DNA from: CAZUGO01 sp964619935
GTDB taxonomy: Bacteria > Planctomycetota > Phycisphaerae > UBA1845 > CAIVHJ01
DNA length: 40,638 nucleotides
NCBI GenBank assembly: GCA_964619935.1
Contig: CAZUGO010000051.1
Coordinates: 1 to 40,638 of the forward strand
Direction: 5' to 3'
Shown here one piece after another: positions 23,801 through 31,218 of the stretch. Position 1 is the stretch's first letter; every line of letters starts with the position of its first letter. The position numbers were made by a program, and so were the translations under genes. The notes under the pieces were generated by a model that ran no database searches, was not told the DNA's origin, and saw nothing but the letters and a program-made list of their open reading frames with translations.

Positions 23801-24057
23801 CAACCCTGGCGTTGTACCAACACCAGGGATCGCAGTGGCAGCGCTGGAACCAGGCCCTGACCCGCCAGTTGCTCGATCGCCAGGAGCGCGGCGGCCCGCG
23901 GGAAGGCAGTTGGCCCGCGATCGGCAAGTGGGCGCCTTATGGCGGCCGGGTGTACCAGACGGCGTTGTGTACCCTGATGCTCGAAGTGTACTATCGATAC
24001 CTACCGACCTACATGCGGGAGGTCGGGTCCACCGAAGTCGGCCGGATACGACCTTGA
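20803..24057 (+). CDS. Propeller / TonB-like span / alpha-alpha toroid fusion protein
   Basis: The 1084-residue product starts at GTG 20803. Residues 8-28 form a membrane span. Residues about 62-345 hold five PD40-type propeller repeats (DGQTLYFYSNRPGGLGGYDL, DFLYFASDRPGGVGGFDL and others). A second span (about 358-378) and a third (about 388-410) are joined by a short basic loop, RQAVYGKLSLVVR. The third span begins LLASIIVHLVLLLLL, with Ser392 and His396 in the SxxxH arrangement of the TonB transmembrane helix. A 300-residue proline-rich linker follows, as in TonB. From about 745 to the end is a prenyltransferase/squalene-cyclase-like helical toroid (ALRWLAAHQSPDGHWDGSG, EGGWRYDPGQRGDTSVLGWQ). 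The basic loop puts propeller and toroid in the periplasm. Coming right after exbB and exbD, it is probably their energised partner. Confidence 0.8.
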   Translation: MSSAAKRGWVIGVGVLAVAVAAAGVAGRLLQYTDGRTIRQPLASAVLRDVLWQPPRPLAPAVNSAGDDYEPHLSRDGAELYFVRGRPGHNAELYQAAGRADHWAAARSLHELNSDDDDLGPQLTADGQTLYFYSNRPGGLGGYDLWMARRGADGWLPPLNLGPAVNTPYHEYGPALAPDGTRLYFASNRPRSEPPADPRPDPWSATIRRDRQDHDYDLFVADVHDGQLQAARPLAVLNTPADEGAPEVSPAGDFLYFASDRPGGVGGFDLYRTRLLDGACIHVENLGVPVNSAANELDAALYLGGFGLLFSSDRAGVLGTVAPATQYDVYQSASREVFREVGALSLAAFWGHARKVLWWLLLTLLLLALLVFLLRQAVYGKLSLVVRCLLASIIVHLVLLLLLSFWEVGSALADAWRRQGGTQVALQTTAAVQDLADQIRGSLTDAALPAAALAGAPQQVWSPTAPAMSPVDVPIAQEAVDVRAPLSSVAVEWRRPDAAPPEVLPPIDDTPAEPHVDWEVHVPEVRPAAQPEPIVQALTEPAAPTVRPRAPEWISRGPEMPALHAVIPPALTAALPDARLPLSGALPTDRLVAAAADFPEVPHESAAERPALSFGLPLAEPLDLEMREQPSGAVAESAQALPAPAAVMRGPEMLPVAVQAKQLAALRSVDPPSAAPNSLQPSSLAGPVVAAPSSGLPRPVLPELLDDLPPEVLDDRVPAVVADRWPGSAYGYRARDRRARLVEDRGGTAQTELAVAQALRWLAAHQSPDGHWDGSGYDDGCGQCAGTTDYEVDIALTGLAVLCFLAADHTHISDGPFRDTVAGGVRWLMAGQRPTGDLRGTETMYSHGIAAIALAEAYGMTADPLLEDAVRRAVAFIHAARNRSEGGWRYDPGQRGDTSVLGWQTMAVKSAERAGIELPEGLYGAAGRWLDRVSTPSQPGRYAYQPGRDATPAMTAEGMFVQQLLGRTPQEPRMQMSAEFLMQHLPDWESQPNTYYWYYATLALYQHQGSQWQRWNQALTRQLLDRQERGGPREGSWPAIGKWAPYGGRVYQTALCTLMLEVYYRYLPTYMREVGSTEVGRIRP

Positions 24058-24095
24058 AGCCAACCTGAATTCTGGAGAATAAGGAGACCATCACC

Positions 24096-24998
24096 ATGAA
24101 CGCCACATTTCGTCATGCGATTGCACTGGGATTGGTATTGGGCCTGGGCGGCTGGCGCTCGGCGCTGGCGTGTCCCGAGGAGCCCGACGGCCGGCCGGAC
24201 GGTGCCGAGGCTGCGGTCACGCCGGCTGGGCAGTTCGGCGGACACCCCCGGCTGGCGTCCTTCGACGGTGGTCCCGACGACGGCGATGTTCGGGAGCGCC
24301 TGGAGCGACTCGAAGCCCAGATGCGGCGGTTGACCGAGCAGTTGGAGCGCATGACTGGCAACCGGGATCGTGACCGTGATCGCGGACGTCAGCCACCGCA
24401 AGGGCAGCGTCCGGACGAGGGTCGCGCCATCATGCGCGACTATCACCTGTCGAAGGGCAAGCTCAAGATGCTGTCTGAGCTGATGGTCCGCGACGATGTG
24501 CCCGTTCTGGTGAGCGTTCACGATGACCACATCACCGTTCATGGGCCGGCCCGCCACCAGGAGATCTTCGGTGCCTTCGTGCGGTTGATCGATCCCCAAC
24601 CCCCGCGACCAGCGGATGGCGGCGATGCGGCCCCGATGCGCTTCGAAGGAAACGACGACCGCGGGCCCGATCAGGATGCGCGGTTTGATCGCCGGCCATT
24701 GGAAGCCCGGCGCCAGGAACTGGAGGCGGACCGCATGTCGCGTCAGTCGGAGTTGCTGCGCCAGAAGGCGGAGCGAATGCGCCGCCGGGCAGGGGGGACC
24801 GCGGCACGCATGCACGAGCACCACGACCGTCAGGGACCTGCCGCCGGCGACCTCCGTGGGGAGGTCAGCCGCGAATTCGATCAGCTCGAGCTGGAAGCCC
24901 TGCAATTGGAGCACGAGGCTGAAGCGCTGGCCCAGGAGGCCGACATGCTCCGCGAGAAGGCCTGGATGATGCTGCAACAAGCAACGCCGATCCGCTGA
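24096..24998 (+). CDS. Exported coiled-coil protein with secretin-N-like domain
   Basis: The 300-residue product has a signal peptide (AIALGLVLGLGGWRSALA), a short coiled coil (RERLERLEAQMRRLTEQLER), a 52-residue domain from Tyr116 (GKLKMLSELMVR, DVPVLVS, ITVHGPARHQ, FVRLIDP) and a long C-terminal coiled coil. The order and sequence match the C-terminal half of BlaR1 in the same operon. The domain's beta-alpha-beta-beta-alpha pattern with a VHG turn resembles secretin N domains, which bind partner rings; this is a pattern-based guess. AAGGAG precedes ATG 24096. It is the last gene of the train. A weak CCGCG-ATCA-CGCGG hairpin follows at 25001-25014. The function is unknown; a scaffold or sensing partner seems most likely. 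Confidence 0.75.
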   Translation: MNATFRHAIALGLVLGLGGWRSALACPEEPDGRPDGAEAAVTPAGQFGGHPRLASFDGGPDDGDVRERLERLEAQMRRLTEQLERMTGNRDRDRDRGRQPPQGQRPDEGRAIMRDYHLSKGKLKMLSELMVRDDVPVLVSVHDDHITVHGPARHQEIFGAFVRLIDPQPPRPADGGDAAPMRFEGNDDRGPDQDARFDRRPLEARRQELEADRMSRQSELLRQKAERMRRRAGGTAARMHEHHDRQGPAAGDLRGEVSREFDQLELEALQLEHEAEALAQEADMLREKAWMMLQQATPIR

Positions 24999-25047
24999 TC
25001 CCGCGATCACGCGGCGGCGATTGCATGCGCGCCTCCTTCCGTGCCCA

Positions 25048-25836
25048 TCAGGCGGGTCGGAGTACGCGGCCTTCCATGCCGCCGGCGACCGGGACGACGG
25101 CACCGCTGATGTGTCCCGCCAGGCGATCGGATGCCAGGAACACAATGGCGGCGGCGACGTCGTTGGGGTCGGCGATCTTGGCCAGGGCCATGGTGGCGGT
25201 CGCCCGAGCCACGGCCTGGGGGTCGGCGGTACATGCGGCAGCCATCGGGGTGTCGGTCCATCCGGGGCACACGCAGTTGACCCGGCCGCGCGGCGCGACC
25301 TCGATGATTTCGTTCTTCAGGGTGGCGGTCAATCCATGCACGATGCCCGCCTTGGCGGCCGCATAATCCGCATGACCGGCCTCACCGAACAGAGCGGCGG
25401 TTGAGCCCACCAGCACGATGGCGGCGGATTGACGGGGCACGGTGGCGAGGTGTTTCAGAAATTCCCGGCAGACCAGGAAGGTTCCGGTGAGGTCGGTCTC
25501 CACGGTGATGTTCCATTGGGCCAGAGACATCTCGGCCAGCGGGGTGGCCTGTGGGATCCAGATGCCGGCGTTGGCGACCAGCACGTCCACCCGCCCAAGC
25601 GCGGCGACGGCCTGTTCGACCAGCGACCGCACGTCGGACTCGCAGCGGACATCGGCCTGCAGCGCGACACCGCGGCCCAGGATATCGCCGCCCAGGGTCT
25701 CGAGCGGTTCGCGATTGCGGTGATAGTGTAGTGCCAACCGGCAGCCTTCGGCGGCGAACGCCCGGGCGGCGGCAAGGCCGATTCCGCCGGAAGCGCCGGT
25801 GAGCAATACGCCAGTGTCGGTCAATCCAGCATCCAC
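25048..25836 (-). CDS. SDR family oxidoreductase
   Basis: This 262-residue short-chain dehydrogenase has the cofactor motif LLTGASGGIG, the NAG motif (VLVANAGIW), the catalytic serine in LVGSTAALFG and YAAAK with the active-site tyrosine and lysine. The C-terminal part (VNCVCPGWTDTPMA, FLASDRLAGHISGAVVPVAGG) is typical of FabG-like members. An arginine after the second strand (HYHRNRE) hints at NADPH. GTG 25836 is preceded by GGAG. Its substrate cannot be told from the neighbours; it follows the dockerin protein gene after a hairpin. Confidence 0.9.
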   Translation of the reverse strand: MDAGLTDTGVLLTGASGGIGLAAARAFAAEGCRLALHYHRNREPLETLGGDILGRGVALQADVRCESDVRSLVEQAVAALGRVDVLVANAGIWIPQATPLAEMSLAQWNITVETDLTGTFLVCREFLKHLATVPRQSAAIVLVGSTAALFGEAGHADYAAAKAGIVHGLTATLKNEIIEVAPRGRVNCVCPGWTDTPMAAACTADPQAVARATATMALAKIADPNDVAAAIVFLASDRLAGHISGAVVPVAGGMEGRVLRPA

Positions 25837-25871
25837 GATCGGAATCTCCGGCGGCAGCCTCGCGCATGAAA

Positions 25872-25894
25872 GCGGCCGGCATCAGGCCGGCCGC
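25872..25894 (-). terminator. Hairpin after the dockerin-protein gene
   Basis: GCGGCCGGC and GCCGGCCGC form a perfect 9-bp stem around a 5-base loop. On the minus strand it lies 34 bases after the stop of the dockerin protein and is followed by only CTTTC, so it may be a weak terminator or attenuator before the SDR gene. Confidence 0.5.
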
Positions 25895-25927
25895 ACCGGT
25901 TGCTGCGAACAGCGTTTCAGTCAGGGT

Positions 25928-26860
25928 CTACTGAAGGCCGCAGGGACCCCAGGCGCCCAGCAGCGTTGCCAGATCAGCGGCATCCACGAGTTGATCATTG
26001 TTGTAATCGGCGCGACAAGCGTTGCACCCCCCCCAGTCGCCCAGCAGCATGGCCAGATCGTTGGCATCCACGGTGTCGTCATTGTTGATGTCAACCGGGC
26101 AGTTGAGCAGCGTGCACCCGGCACCCCGGGCGGATCGCATCGGGGCCGAATCAACGGCCGGGGCGAACAAGCGGCTCATATCGTGGATCTTGTCGGTGAG
26201 GCACTCGGCCAGGTTGTCCTGGCAAAGGCGGTTCAAGGTGGGGTTGTCCAACAGCGGCGGGTCGATTTGTTCCACGAACGGGCTGCCCGAGGTCTGCCCG
26301 ATTTCGGCCAGCAGCGCTTCGGTGGCCAGCGTGATGCCTTGGATGACTGCTGCGTCGTGGACCGCGCGAACGCGAAAGCCCGGTCCACTTTCCATGTCGA
26401 TGATCGCCGGAGCGACCAGGAGGGCAATCTCCTGAACCACCCGCAACAGGTCGGTTCGCAGATCGGGATCATCTTCGAGGATGCCCAGATCGACCGTGCC
26501 ACCCCCCTCGGCGGCGATGACCAGCAGCCCGTCGGTCAGTTCGGCGATCCCAGCGGTCACTTGAGCAATGTCTCGCCCGGTGAACGGCGTGGGGCTGCTT
26601 TGGTTGGATGCGGTGCAGATCCCGTCGCACTGTCCCCAGCTGCCATAGTCCTGATTGCATCCGGCGCCGACCTGGCCTTGTGGTTTCGGGGTTCGCCAGA
26701 AGCAGGAATCCTCGACGGGAAGGCTGCCCCAATTGCAGAATCCCCCGGCACAATCGCCGCTGAAGTAGCAATCGCACGGGCACTCCTGCGCGGAAACAAC
26801 GGCAGCGGTCGTGGTCAGCGTTCCGGTCGCCAGCGCCAGCAACAAGACGATGCGTTTCAT
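25928..26860 (-). CDS. Secreted protein with C-terminal dockerin-like repeats
   Basis: The 310-residue product has a clear signal peptide (RIVLLLALATGTLTTTAAVVSA), a cysteine-rich N-terminal region (CPCDCYFSGDCAGGFCNW), a central alpha-helical part of unknown fold, and two calcium-binding dockerin-type repeats at the end: DINNDDTVDANDLAMLLGDW and DYNNDQLVDAADLATLLGAW, the latter followed by GPC. In Planctomycetota such tails are common on extracellular proteins and may serve in surface attachment. ATG 26860 was chosen because AAGGAG lies eight bases upstream and it gives the signal peptide at once; the frame is open further but without homology. The central part is not recognised. Confidence 0.8.
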   Translation of the reverse strand: MKRIVLLLALATGTLTTTAAVVSAQECPCDCYFSGDCAGGFCNWGSLPVEDSCFWRTPKPQGQVGAGCNQDYGSWGQCDGICTASNQSSPTPFTGRDIAQVTAGIAELTDGLLVIAAEGGGTVDLGILEDDPDLRTDLLRVVQEIALLVAPAIIDMESGPGFRVRAVHDAAVIQGITLATEALLAEIGQTSGSPFVEQIDPPLLDNPTLNRLCQDNLAECLTDKIHDMSRLFAPAVDSAPMRSARGAGCTLLNCPVDINNDDTVDANDLAMLLGDWGGCNACRADYNNDQLVDAADLATLLGAWGPCGLQ

Positions 26861-27030
26861 GGGGAACTCCTTTGGTGAACCCTGTTGAAAAAATGGGATC
26901 CCAAGCCGCACCGGTTCAGAACCCCGCCGCACGCTGTCCCTAGCGTATCCACTGGGCAGAGCGGCGTCAACGCACCGCAGATCCGCAGCCCCGTGCCGGC
27001 AACGCCGATTTCGGGAGGCTGGCGGACCCA

Positions 27031-27234
27031 TCAGCCTGGCAGTCGCGTGAGTTCGAAGCGCTCGGTCTGGGTCGTGCCGCCGAAGGGATCCGACAACGTG
27101 ATGACCAGTCGATCGTCGGCGGCGCGGTGATAGACGATTCGGGTCGGATAATCTTTGGCCGGGTTCTCGAACACCGCCTGCCGCAACTTGGGGTTGTGAG
27201 GGATGGGTGGTTCCTGGATCGTTGCGTTGGTCAT
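27031..27234 (-). CDS. Small DUF6265-like protein, 67 aa
   Basis: The segment AVFENPAKDYPTRIVYHRAA followed by DDRLVITLSD resembles the C-terminal third of DUF6265 proteins, which usually are about twice this size. The N-terminal 20 residues (MTNATIQEPPIPHNPKLRQ) do not match, so this is either a trimmed member or a fragment. It follows the polyferredoxin gene by 43 bases, with a small CGGTCC/GGACCG hairpin in between. The function is unknown. The family call is from memory of the motif and is moderate in certainty. Confidence 0.55.
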   Translation of the reverse strand: MTNATIQEPPIPHNPKLRQAVFENPAKDYPTRIVYHRAADDRLVITLSDPFGGTTQTERFELTRLPG

Positions 27235-27277
27235 GGTACCACGCCTTGCAGAACGCGGTCCAATCGGACCGGGCCGG

Positions 27278-29173
27278 TCAGGGATGACGCCGCTGCTGCG
27301 CGACGTTCAGGCGATAGACTTCGATCGCGGCGGTCATCTGCTCGGCGATTTCGGTGAGACCCTGCCGGCGAGCCAGTCGCAAGGAGTCTTCGGCCGCGGC
27401 CAGGGCGGCGGTGTGCTGCTGGTCTGCGGAGTATAGCCACGCCAGCATGGCCAGCAGATCGGCGTGGGAGCGCTGGTTGTGTGCACACGTTTCTTCGGCG
27501 ATCACCCGGGCCAACAGCGGATCCCGCAGCAGCTCGTCCGGACAACGCAGCAGCAGTTTGCACAGGTCCAGCGCCAGGTCACCGTCTCCAGGGTAGTCGT
27601 TCAAGCTGCTGATCAGGATTTCGCGCTGGGCCTCAAACGCGCCGGATTGCTCCAGCTCGGCGGCCAGTCGGCGGTAGCTCAGAGCCGGGGGCGTGCCGCG
27701 GCCCAGGGCGGACCGATAATACGCCAGGGCCCGCTCGGAATGGCCGAGCCTCCGCTGGGCGTGTCCCATCAGAATGAACACCAGCGGATTGCGGGTCTTG
27801 CCGTCCAACTCGCGTTGCAGGCAATCGGCAGCGCGGCCGGGGTCGCCGCTCCACAAGGCCAATTGGCCGAGCATGCGCCCGAAGCCGCGCGGGTGAATCG
27901 GGCTGTAGGCTTCGGCGATGGCCAGGTGGGCTGCGCTGCGCTGTGCGGCGGCGGTCGCGGCGGCGATGTTCCCAGCGGTGCGGGTCTGGTGGGCACGCTC
28001 GAAGTCGCGAGTGCCCAGACGCGTGTGGTATTGGATGAGCGCGCCGTAGATCAGAAATGCGATGCCCAGCACCGCGGCGGTTGCGAACAGCCCCCCGAGG
28101 GCCGTCAGGCGTCCCTGGCGCCGCAGGATAGCATTCTGCAGGGCCACCTCAGGCCGGCGGAGCAGTCGCACCGCCAAGAGCATCAGGCAGGCACTGATGA
28201 CGCCCAGCCCAACCGCCAACAGAAACGGCACGATGCGATACAGATTGTAGAATACGATGAAGCTAACCGCGAAGCCTGCGATCAGCAGCCATTCTTCCCG
28301 GCGGCTGAGGGACTCCGACCGGGATGCCGACAGGCCGGCGCTGGGTTGCGGCGCCCGTGGGCCGAAACCGAAATAGAGGGCGTCGTTTGGACAGACCGAA
28401 ACGCAATCCATGCACTTCATACAGCCGGGGTCGATGACCATGCCGTACTGCCGAACCTCACCCGCCACGTCGACGTTCGAGGAACAGGTCGCCGTGCATT
28501 GGGCACTGCCGTCGCAGGCGTCGGTGACGCGAATGCGGCCGCGGGCCACTCGGTCGGCCACGCCGAAAAAGGCGCCGTAGGGACAGCCGTAGGTGCAAAA
28601 TCCTTTGGCGCCCAGAACGTAAACGATCACGAAGCCGCATACGCCGAATGTCAGCATCGTCATGCCTGGACCGGGGAAGGTCTGCCAGAAGTCGGTGGTG
28701 GTCAGATGCCACCCGAGTCCGCCGGCCGGCTCGGCGGACAACAGCCGATCGAGCAGCGGCCGCCCGTACAGCCACACTACGGCAAACAGCGGCACCCACA
28801 TCAACATTCGGGAACGCAGCGGTTGCGGCCGAAGGCCCAGCTTCAGCAGGATCCACCGGGCCAGGTCCTGGTAGGCCACCAAGTGGCAGGCCCAGCCGCA
28901 GAAGAAGCGTCCGAACACCGCGGTGGCCACGATCAGCACACAGAAGAAAATCGCCCCGGCGTTGATCAAGCCGTTGCGAATGGTGTAGCCGGCTTCCGAA
29001 GGCTCCAACGGCGACAGCGTCGATCCGCTGTACCAATAGTGCCAGATGTGGGCTGCAATCAGCAGGTGCACCGCGATCAGGGCGACGGCTCGCCGGCGAC
29101 CCATTCGCGACTTGCCGGCGACGTCCACAGCCAGGACCGGCAGCGAGCGTTGTCTGGCGGAGCCCGGGGTCAT
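27278..29173 (-). CDS. Membrane polyferredoxin (NosR/CcoG-like) with TPR tail
   Basis: In this 631-residue protein the first 250 residues contain membrane spans with the quinol-dehydrogenase-like motifs GRFFCGWACHLVAYQD and GFCTYGCPYGAFFGVADR. Two ferredoxin-type motifs follow: CDGSAQCTATC, in which the second cysteine of the usual CxxCxxCxxxC is serine, and the complete CMKCMDCVSVCP. After two more spans (residues about 300-380) come TPR-like helices to the C-terminus (SERALAYYRSALGRGTPPAL). NosR, NapH and CcoG relatives pass electrons across or near the inner membrane. Here no nitrous oxide, nitrate or oxidase genes are adjacent, so the electron acceptor is unknown. A start at ATG 29104, just before the first span, is an alternative. 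Confidence 0.82.
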   Translation of the reverse strand: MTPGSARQRSLPVLAVDVAGKSRMGRRRAVALIAVHLLIAAHIWHYWYSGSTLSPLEPSEAGYTIRNGLINAGAIFFCVLIVATAVFGRFFCGWACHLVAYQDLARWILLKLGLRPQPLRSRMLMWVPLFAVVWLYGRPLLDRLLSAEPAGGLGWHLTTTDFWQTFPGPGMTMLTFGVCGFVIVYVLGAKGFCTYGCPYGAFFGVADRVARGRIRVTDACDGSAQCTATCSSNVDVAGEVRQYGMVIDPGCMKCMDCVSVCPNDALYFGFGPRAPQPSAGLSASRSESLSRREEWLLIAGFAVSFIVFYNLYRIVPFLLAVGLGVISACLMLLAVRLLRRPEVALQNAILRRQGRLTALGGLFATAAVLGIAFLIYGALIQYHTRLGTRDFERAHQTRTAGNIAAATAAAQRSAAHLAIAEAYSPIHPRGFGRMLGQLALWSGDPGRAADCLQRELDGKTRNPLVFILMGHAQRRLGHSERALAYYRSALGRGTPPALSYRRLAAELEQSGAFEAQREILISSLNDYPGDGDLALDLCKLLLRCPDELLRDPLLARVIAEETCAHNQRSHADLLAMLAWLYSADQQHTAALAAAEDSLRLARRQGLTEIAEQMTAAIEVYRLNVAQQRRHP

Positions 29174-29557
29174 CTGCCCATCCCCGGGTCCAGGTGGCCC
29201 GGCCCGACCCTGCGCTCGCCGGCGGATTCCGCTACAGCGAACGGCGGTGCCGCGGCTGCACGCGCCCCCAGCGCCGCCGGGCCGGCGGTCAACGCTGCCA
29301 TCAACGGCCTCCCGCGGACCTGAGGTTTGCGGCGTTGCCGGGAGGACCGCAGGCGCGTGCCCCGAGGATGCGCCGCGAGTCGACGAACCCGACGGTTGCA
29401 GGAGGACGGCGGTTCCATGGTTTCATGATACCGGCCATTGTCCCGGAACCCAATCAGGCGGCCGCCCAACGATCACTATCATCACTGGCGGGTTCACGTT
29501 ATAGTGCGCAGGCCCAATCGGGGAGGCCCACAGCAGCGGCGCAGGCCCAGTCAGCCC
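29174..29557. other. Divergent intergenic region
   Basis: This is 384 bases without a recognisable gene, between the polyferredoxin gene (minus) and the leucine-degradation operon (plus). A TATAGT at 29500-29505 could be the -10 box of the operon promoter, but no matching -35 box is seen. The first gene of the operon lacks a strong Shine-Dalgarno sequence. Confidence 0.4.
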
Positions 29558-31168
29558 ATGGATGTACTGCAAACCAAAGTCAATACCTCCGATCCGATCT
29601 TCCTGGAAAACCGAGCCCACATGGATCAATTGGTGGGCGTGCTGCGGCAACGGCTGGCCACGGCCCGGCAGGGCGGGGGTGCTGAAGCCATCCAGCGGCA
29701 TCGCCAGCGCGGCAAGCTGGTGGCCCGCGATCGCATCGACAAGCTGCTCGATCCCGACAGTCCGTTTCTGGAATTCAGCGCCTTGGCGGCCCATGACTTG
29801 TACGAGGGTGCCGCACCGGCGGCCGGGATCATCACCGGGATCGGGCGGGTCCAGGGTCGCGAGTGCCTGATCGTGGCCAACGATGCCACGGTCAAGGGCG
29901 GCACGTACTTTCCCATGACCGTCAAGAAGCACTTGCGGGCCCAGGAAGTCGCCGCCGAAAATCACCTGCCGTGCCTGTACCTGGTGGATTCCGGGGGGGC
30001 GTTTCTGCCGCTGCAGGCGGAGGTGTTTCCCGACCGCGATCATTTCGGCAGGATCTTCTACAACCAGGCTCGAATGTCGGCGGCCGGCATTCCCCAGATT
30101 GCCGTGGTGCTGGGCTCGTGCACGGCCGGCGGGGCCTACGTGCCGGCGATGAGCGATGAATCGATCATCGTTCGCGAGCAAGGCACGATCTTTCTGGGAG
30201 GACCGCCGCTGGTCAAGGCCGCCACCGGCGAGGAAGTGACTGCCGAGGAACTGGGCGGGGCCGACGTCCATTGCCGGGTATCGGGGGTCACCGATCACTA
30301 CGCGGTCAACGACGAGGACGCCCTGGCCATCGCCCGCCACGTCGTCGAACACCTGCATCGTCCCGCGGGCACGGCGCTCAAGACCCGGGCGGCCGAAGAT
30401 CCGCGCTACGATCCCCAGGAGCTGTTCGGGATCGTTCAGAAGGACATCCGCAAACCCTACGACGTCCGCGAGGTCATCGCCCGGATTGTCGACGGCAGTC
30501 GACTGCACGAATTCAAGGCGCTTTACGGCCAGACCATCGTGACCGGCTTCGCCCACATCTGGGGTTACCCCGTGGGCATCGTGGCCAACCACGGCGTGCT
30601 GTTCTCTGAGAGCGCGCTGAAGGCGACTCACTTCATCGAGCTGTGCAGCCAGCGGGGCGTGCCGCTGGTATTCTTGCAGAACATCACCGGCTTCATGATC
30701 GGCAAGCGCTATGAGGCCGGCGGCATTGCCAAAGACGGAGCCAAGATGGTCGCCGCCGTGTCCAACGCGGCGGTGCCCAAGTTTACAGTGATCATCGGCG
30801 GTTCGTATGGGGCCGGCAACTACGGGATGTGTGGCCGGGCCTACCAGCCGCGGCTGTTATGGATGTGGCCCAACGCCCGGATCAGCGTGATGGGCGGCGA
30901 GCAGGCCGCCAATGTGTTGCTGACGGTCAAGAAGGAGGGGCTGGATCGCCAGGGGGCTCCCGCGATGACCGCGGTGCAGGAGCAGGAGGTGCTGCGGCCG
31001 ATCCTGCAGAAGTACGAGCACGAAGGCAGTGCTTACTACAGCACGGCGCGGCTATGGGACGACGGCATCATCGATCCGCGCGACACCCGGATGGTCTTGG
31101 GGCTGGGCATCGCCGCGGCGCTCAACGCACCGCCGATCCCCAGAAGTCATGGTGTTTTTCGCATGTGA
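29558..31168 (+). CDS. liuB: Methylcrotonyl-CoA carboxylase, carboxyltransferase (beta) subunit
   Basis: The 536-residue product moves the carboxyl group from carboxybiotin to 3-methylcrotonyl-CoA in leucine degradation. It shows the family features RGKLVARDRIDKLLDPDSPF, GIGRVQGRECLIVANDATVK, LVDSGGAFLPLQAEVFPD, GSCTAGGAYVPAMSDES and NITGFMIGKRYEAGGIAKDG, and has the normal length. These favour methylcrotonyl-CoA over propionyl-CoA, and the downstream hydratase and HMG-CoA lyase support it. ATG 29558 matches the usual N-terminus; an upstream frame is open to 29438. It is the first gene of a five-gene operon. Confidence 0.93.
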   Translation: MDVLQTKVNTSDPIFLENRAHMDQLVGVLRQRLATARQGGGAEAIQRHRQRGKLVARDRIDKLLDPDSPFLEFSALAAHDLYEGAAPAAGIITGIGRVQGRECLIVANDATVKGGTYFPMTVKKHLRAQEVAAENHLPCLYLVDSGGAFLPLQAEVFPDRDHFGRIFYNQARMSAAGIPQIAVVLGSCTAGGAYVPAMSDESIIVREQGTIFLGGPPLVKAATGEEVTAEELGGADVHCRVSGVTDHYAVNDEDALAIARHVVEHLHRPAGTALKTRAAEDPRYDPQELFGIVQKDIRKPYDVREVIARIVDGSRLHEFKALYGQTIVTGFAHIWGYPVGIVANHGVLFSESALKATHFIELCSQRGVPLVFLQNITGFMIGKRYEAGGIAKDGAKMVAAVSNAAVPKFTVIIGGSYGAGNYGMCGRAYQPRLLWMWPNARISVMGGEQAANVLLTVKKEGLDRQGAPAMTAVQEQEVLRPILQKYEHEGSAYYSTARLWDDGIIDPRDTRMVLGLGIAAALNAPPIPRSHGVFRM

Positions 31169-31218
31169 GCGGGCCGGCGGCGGCGCTGCCGTCCTGCGGC
31201 CAGCAGGAGTCTTTCGGA

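Noticed and set aside
27256..27271. CGGTCC-AATC-GGACCG hairpin
   Set aside because: The stem is only 6 bp, has no T-tract and lies just before a start codon, so it is not convincing as a terminator.
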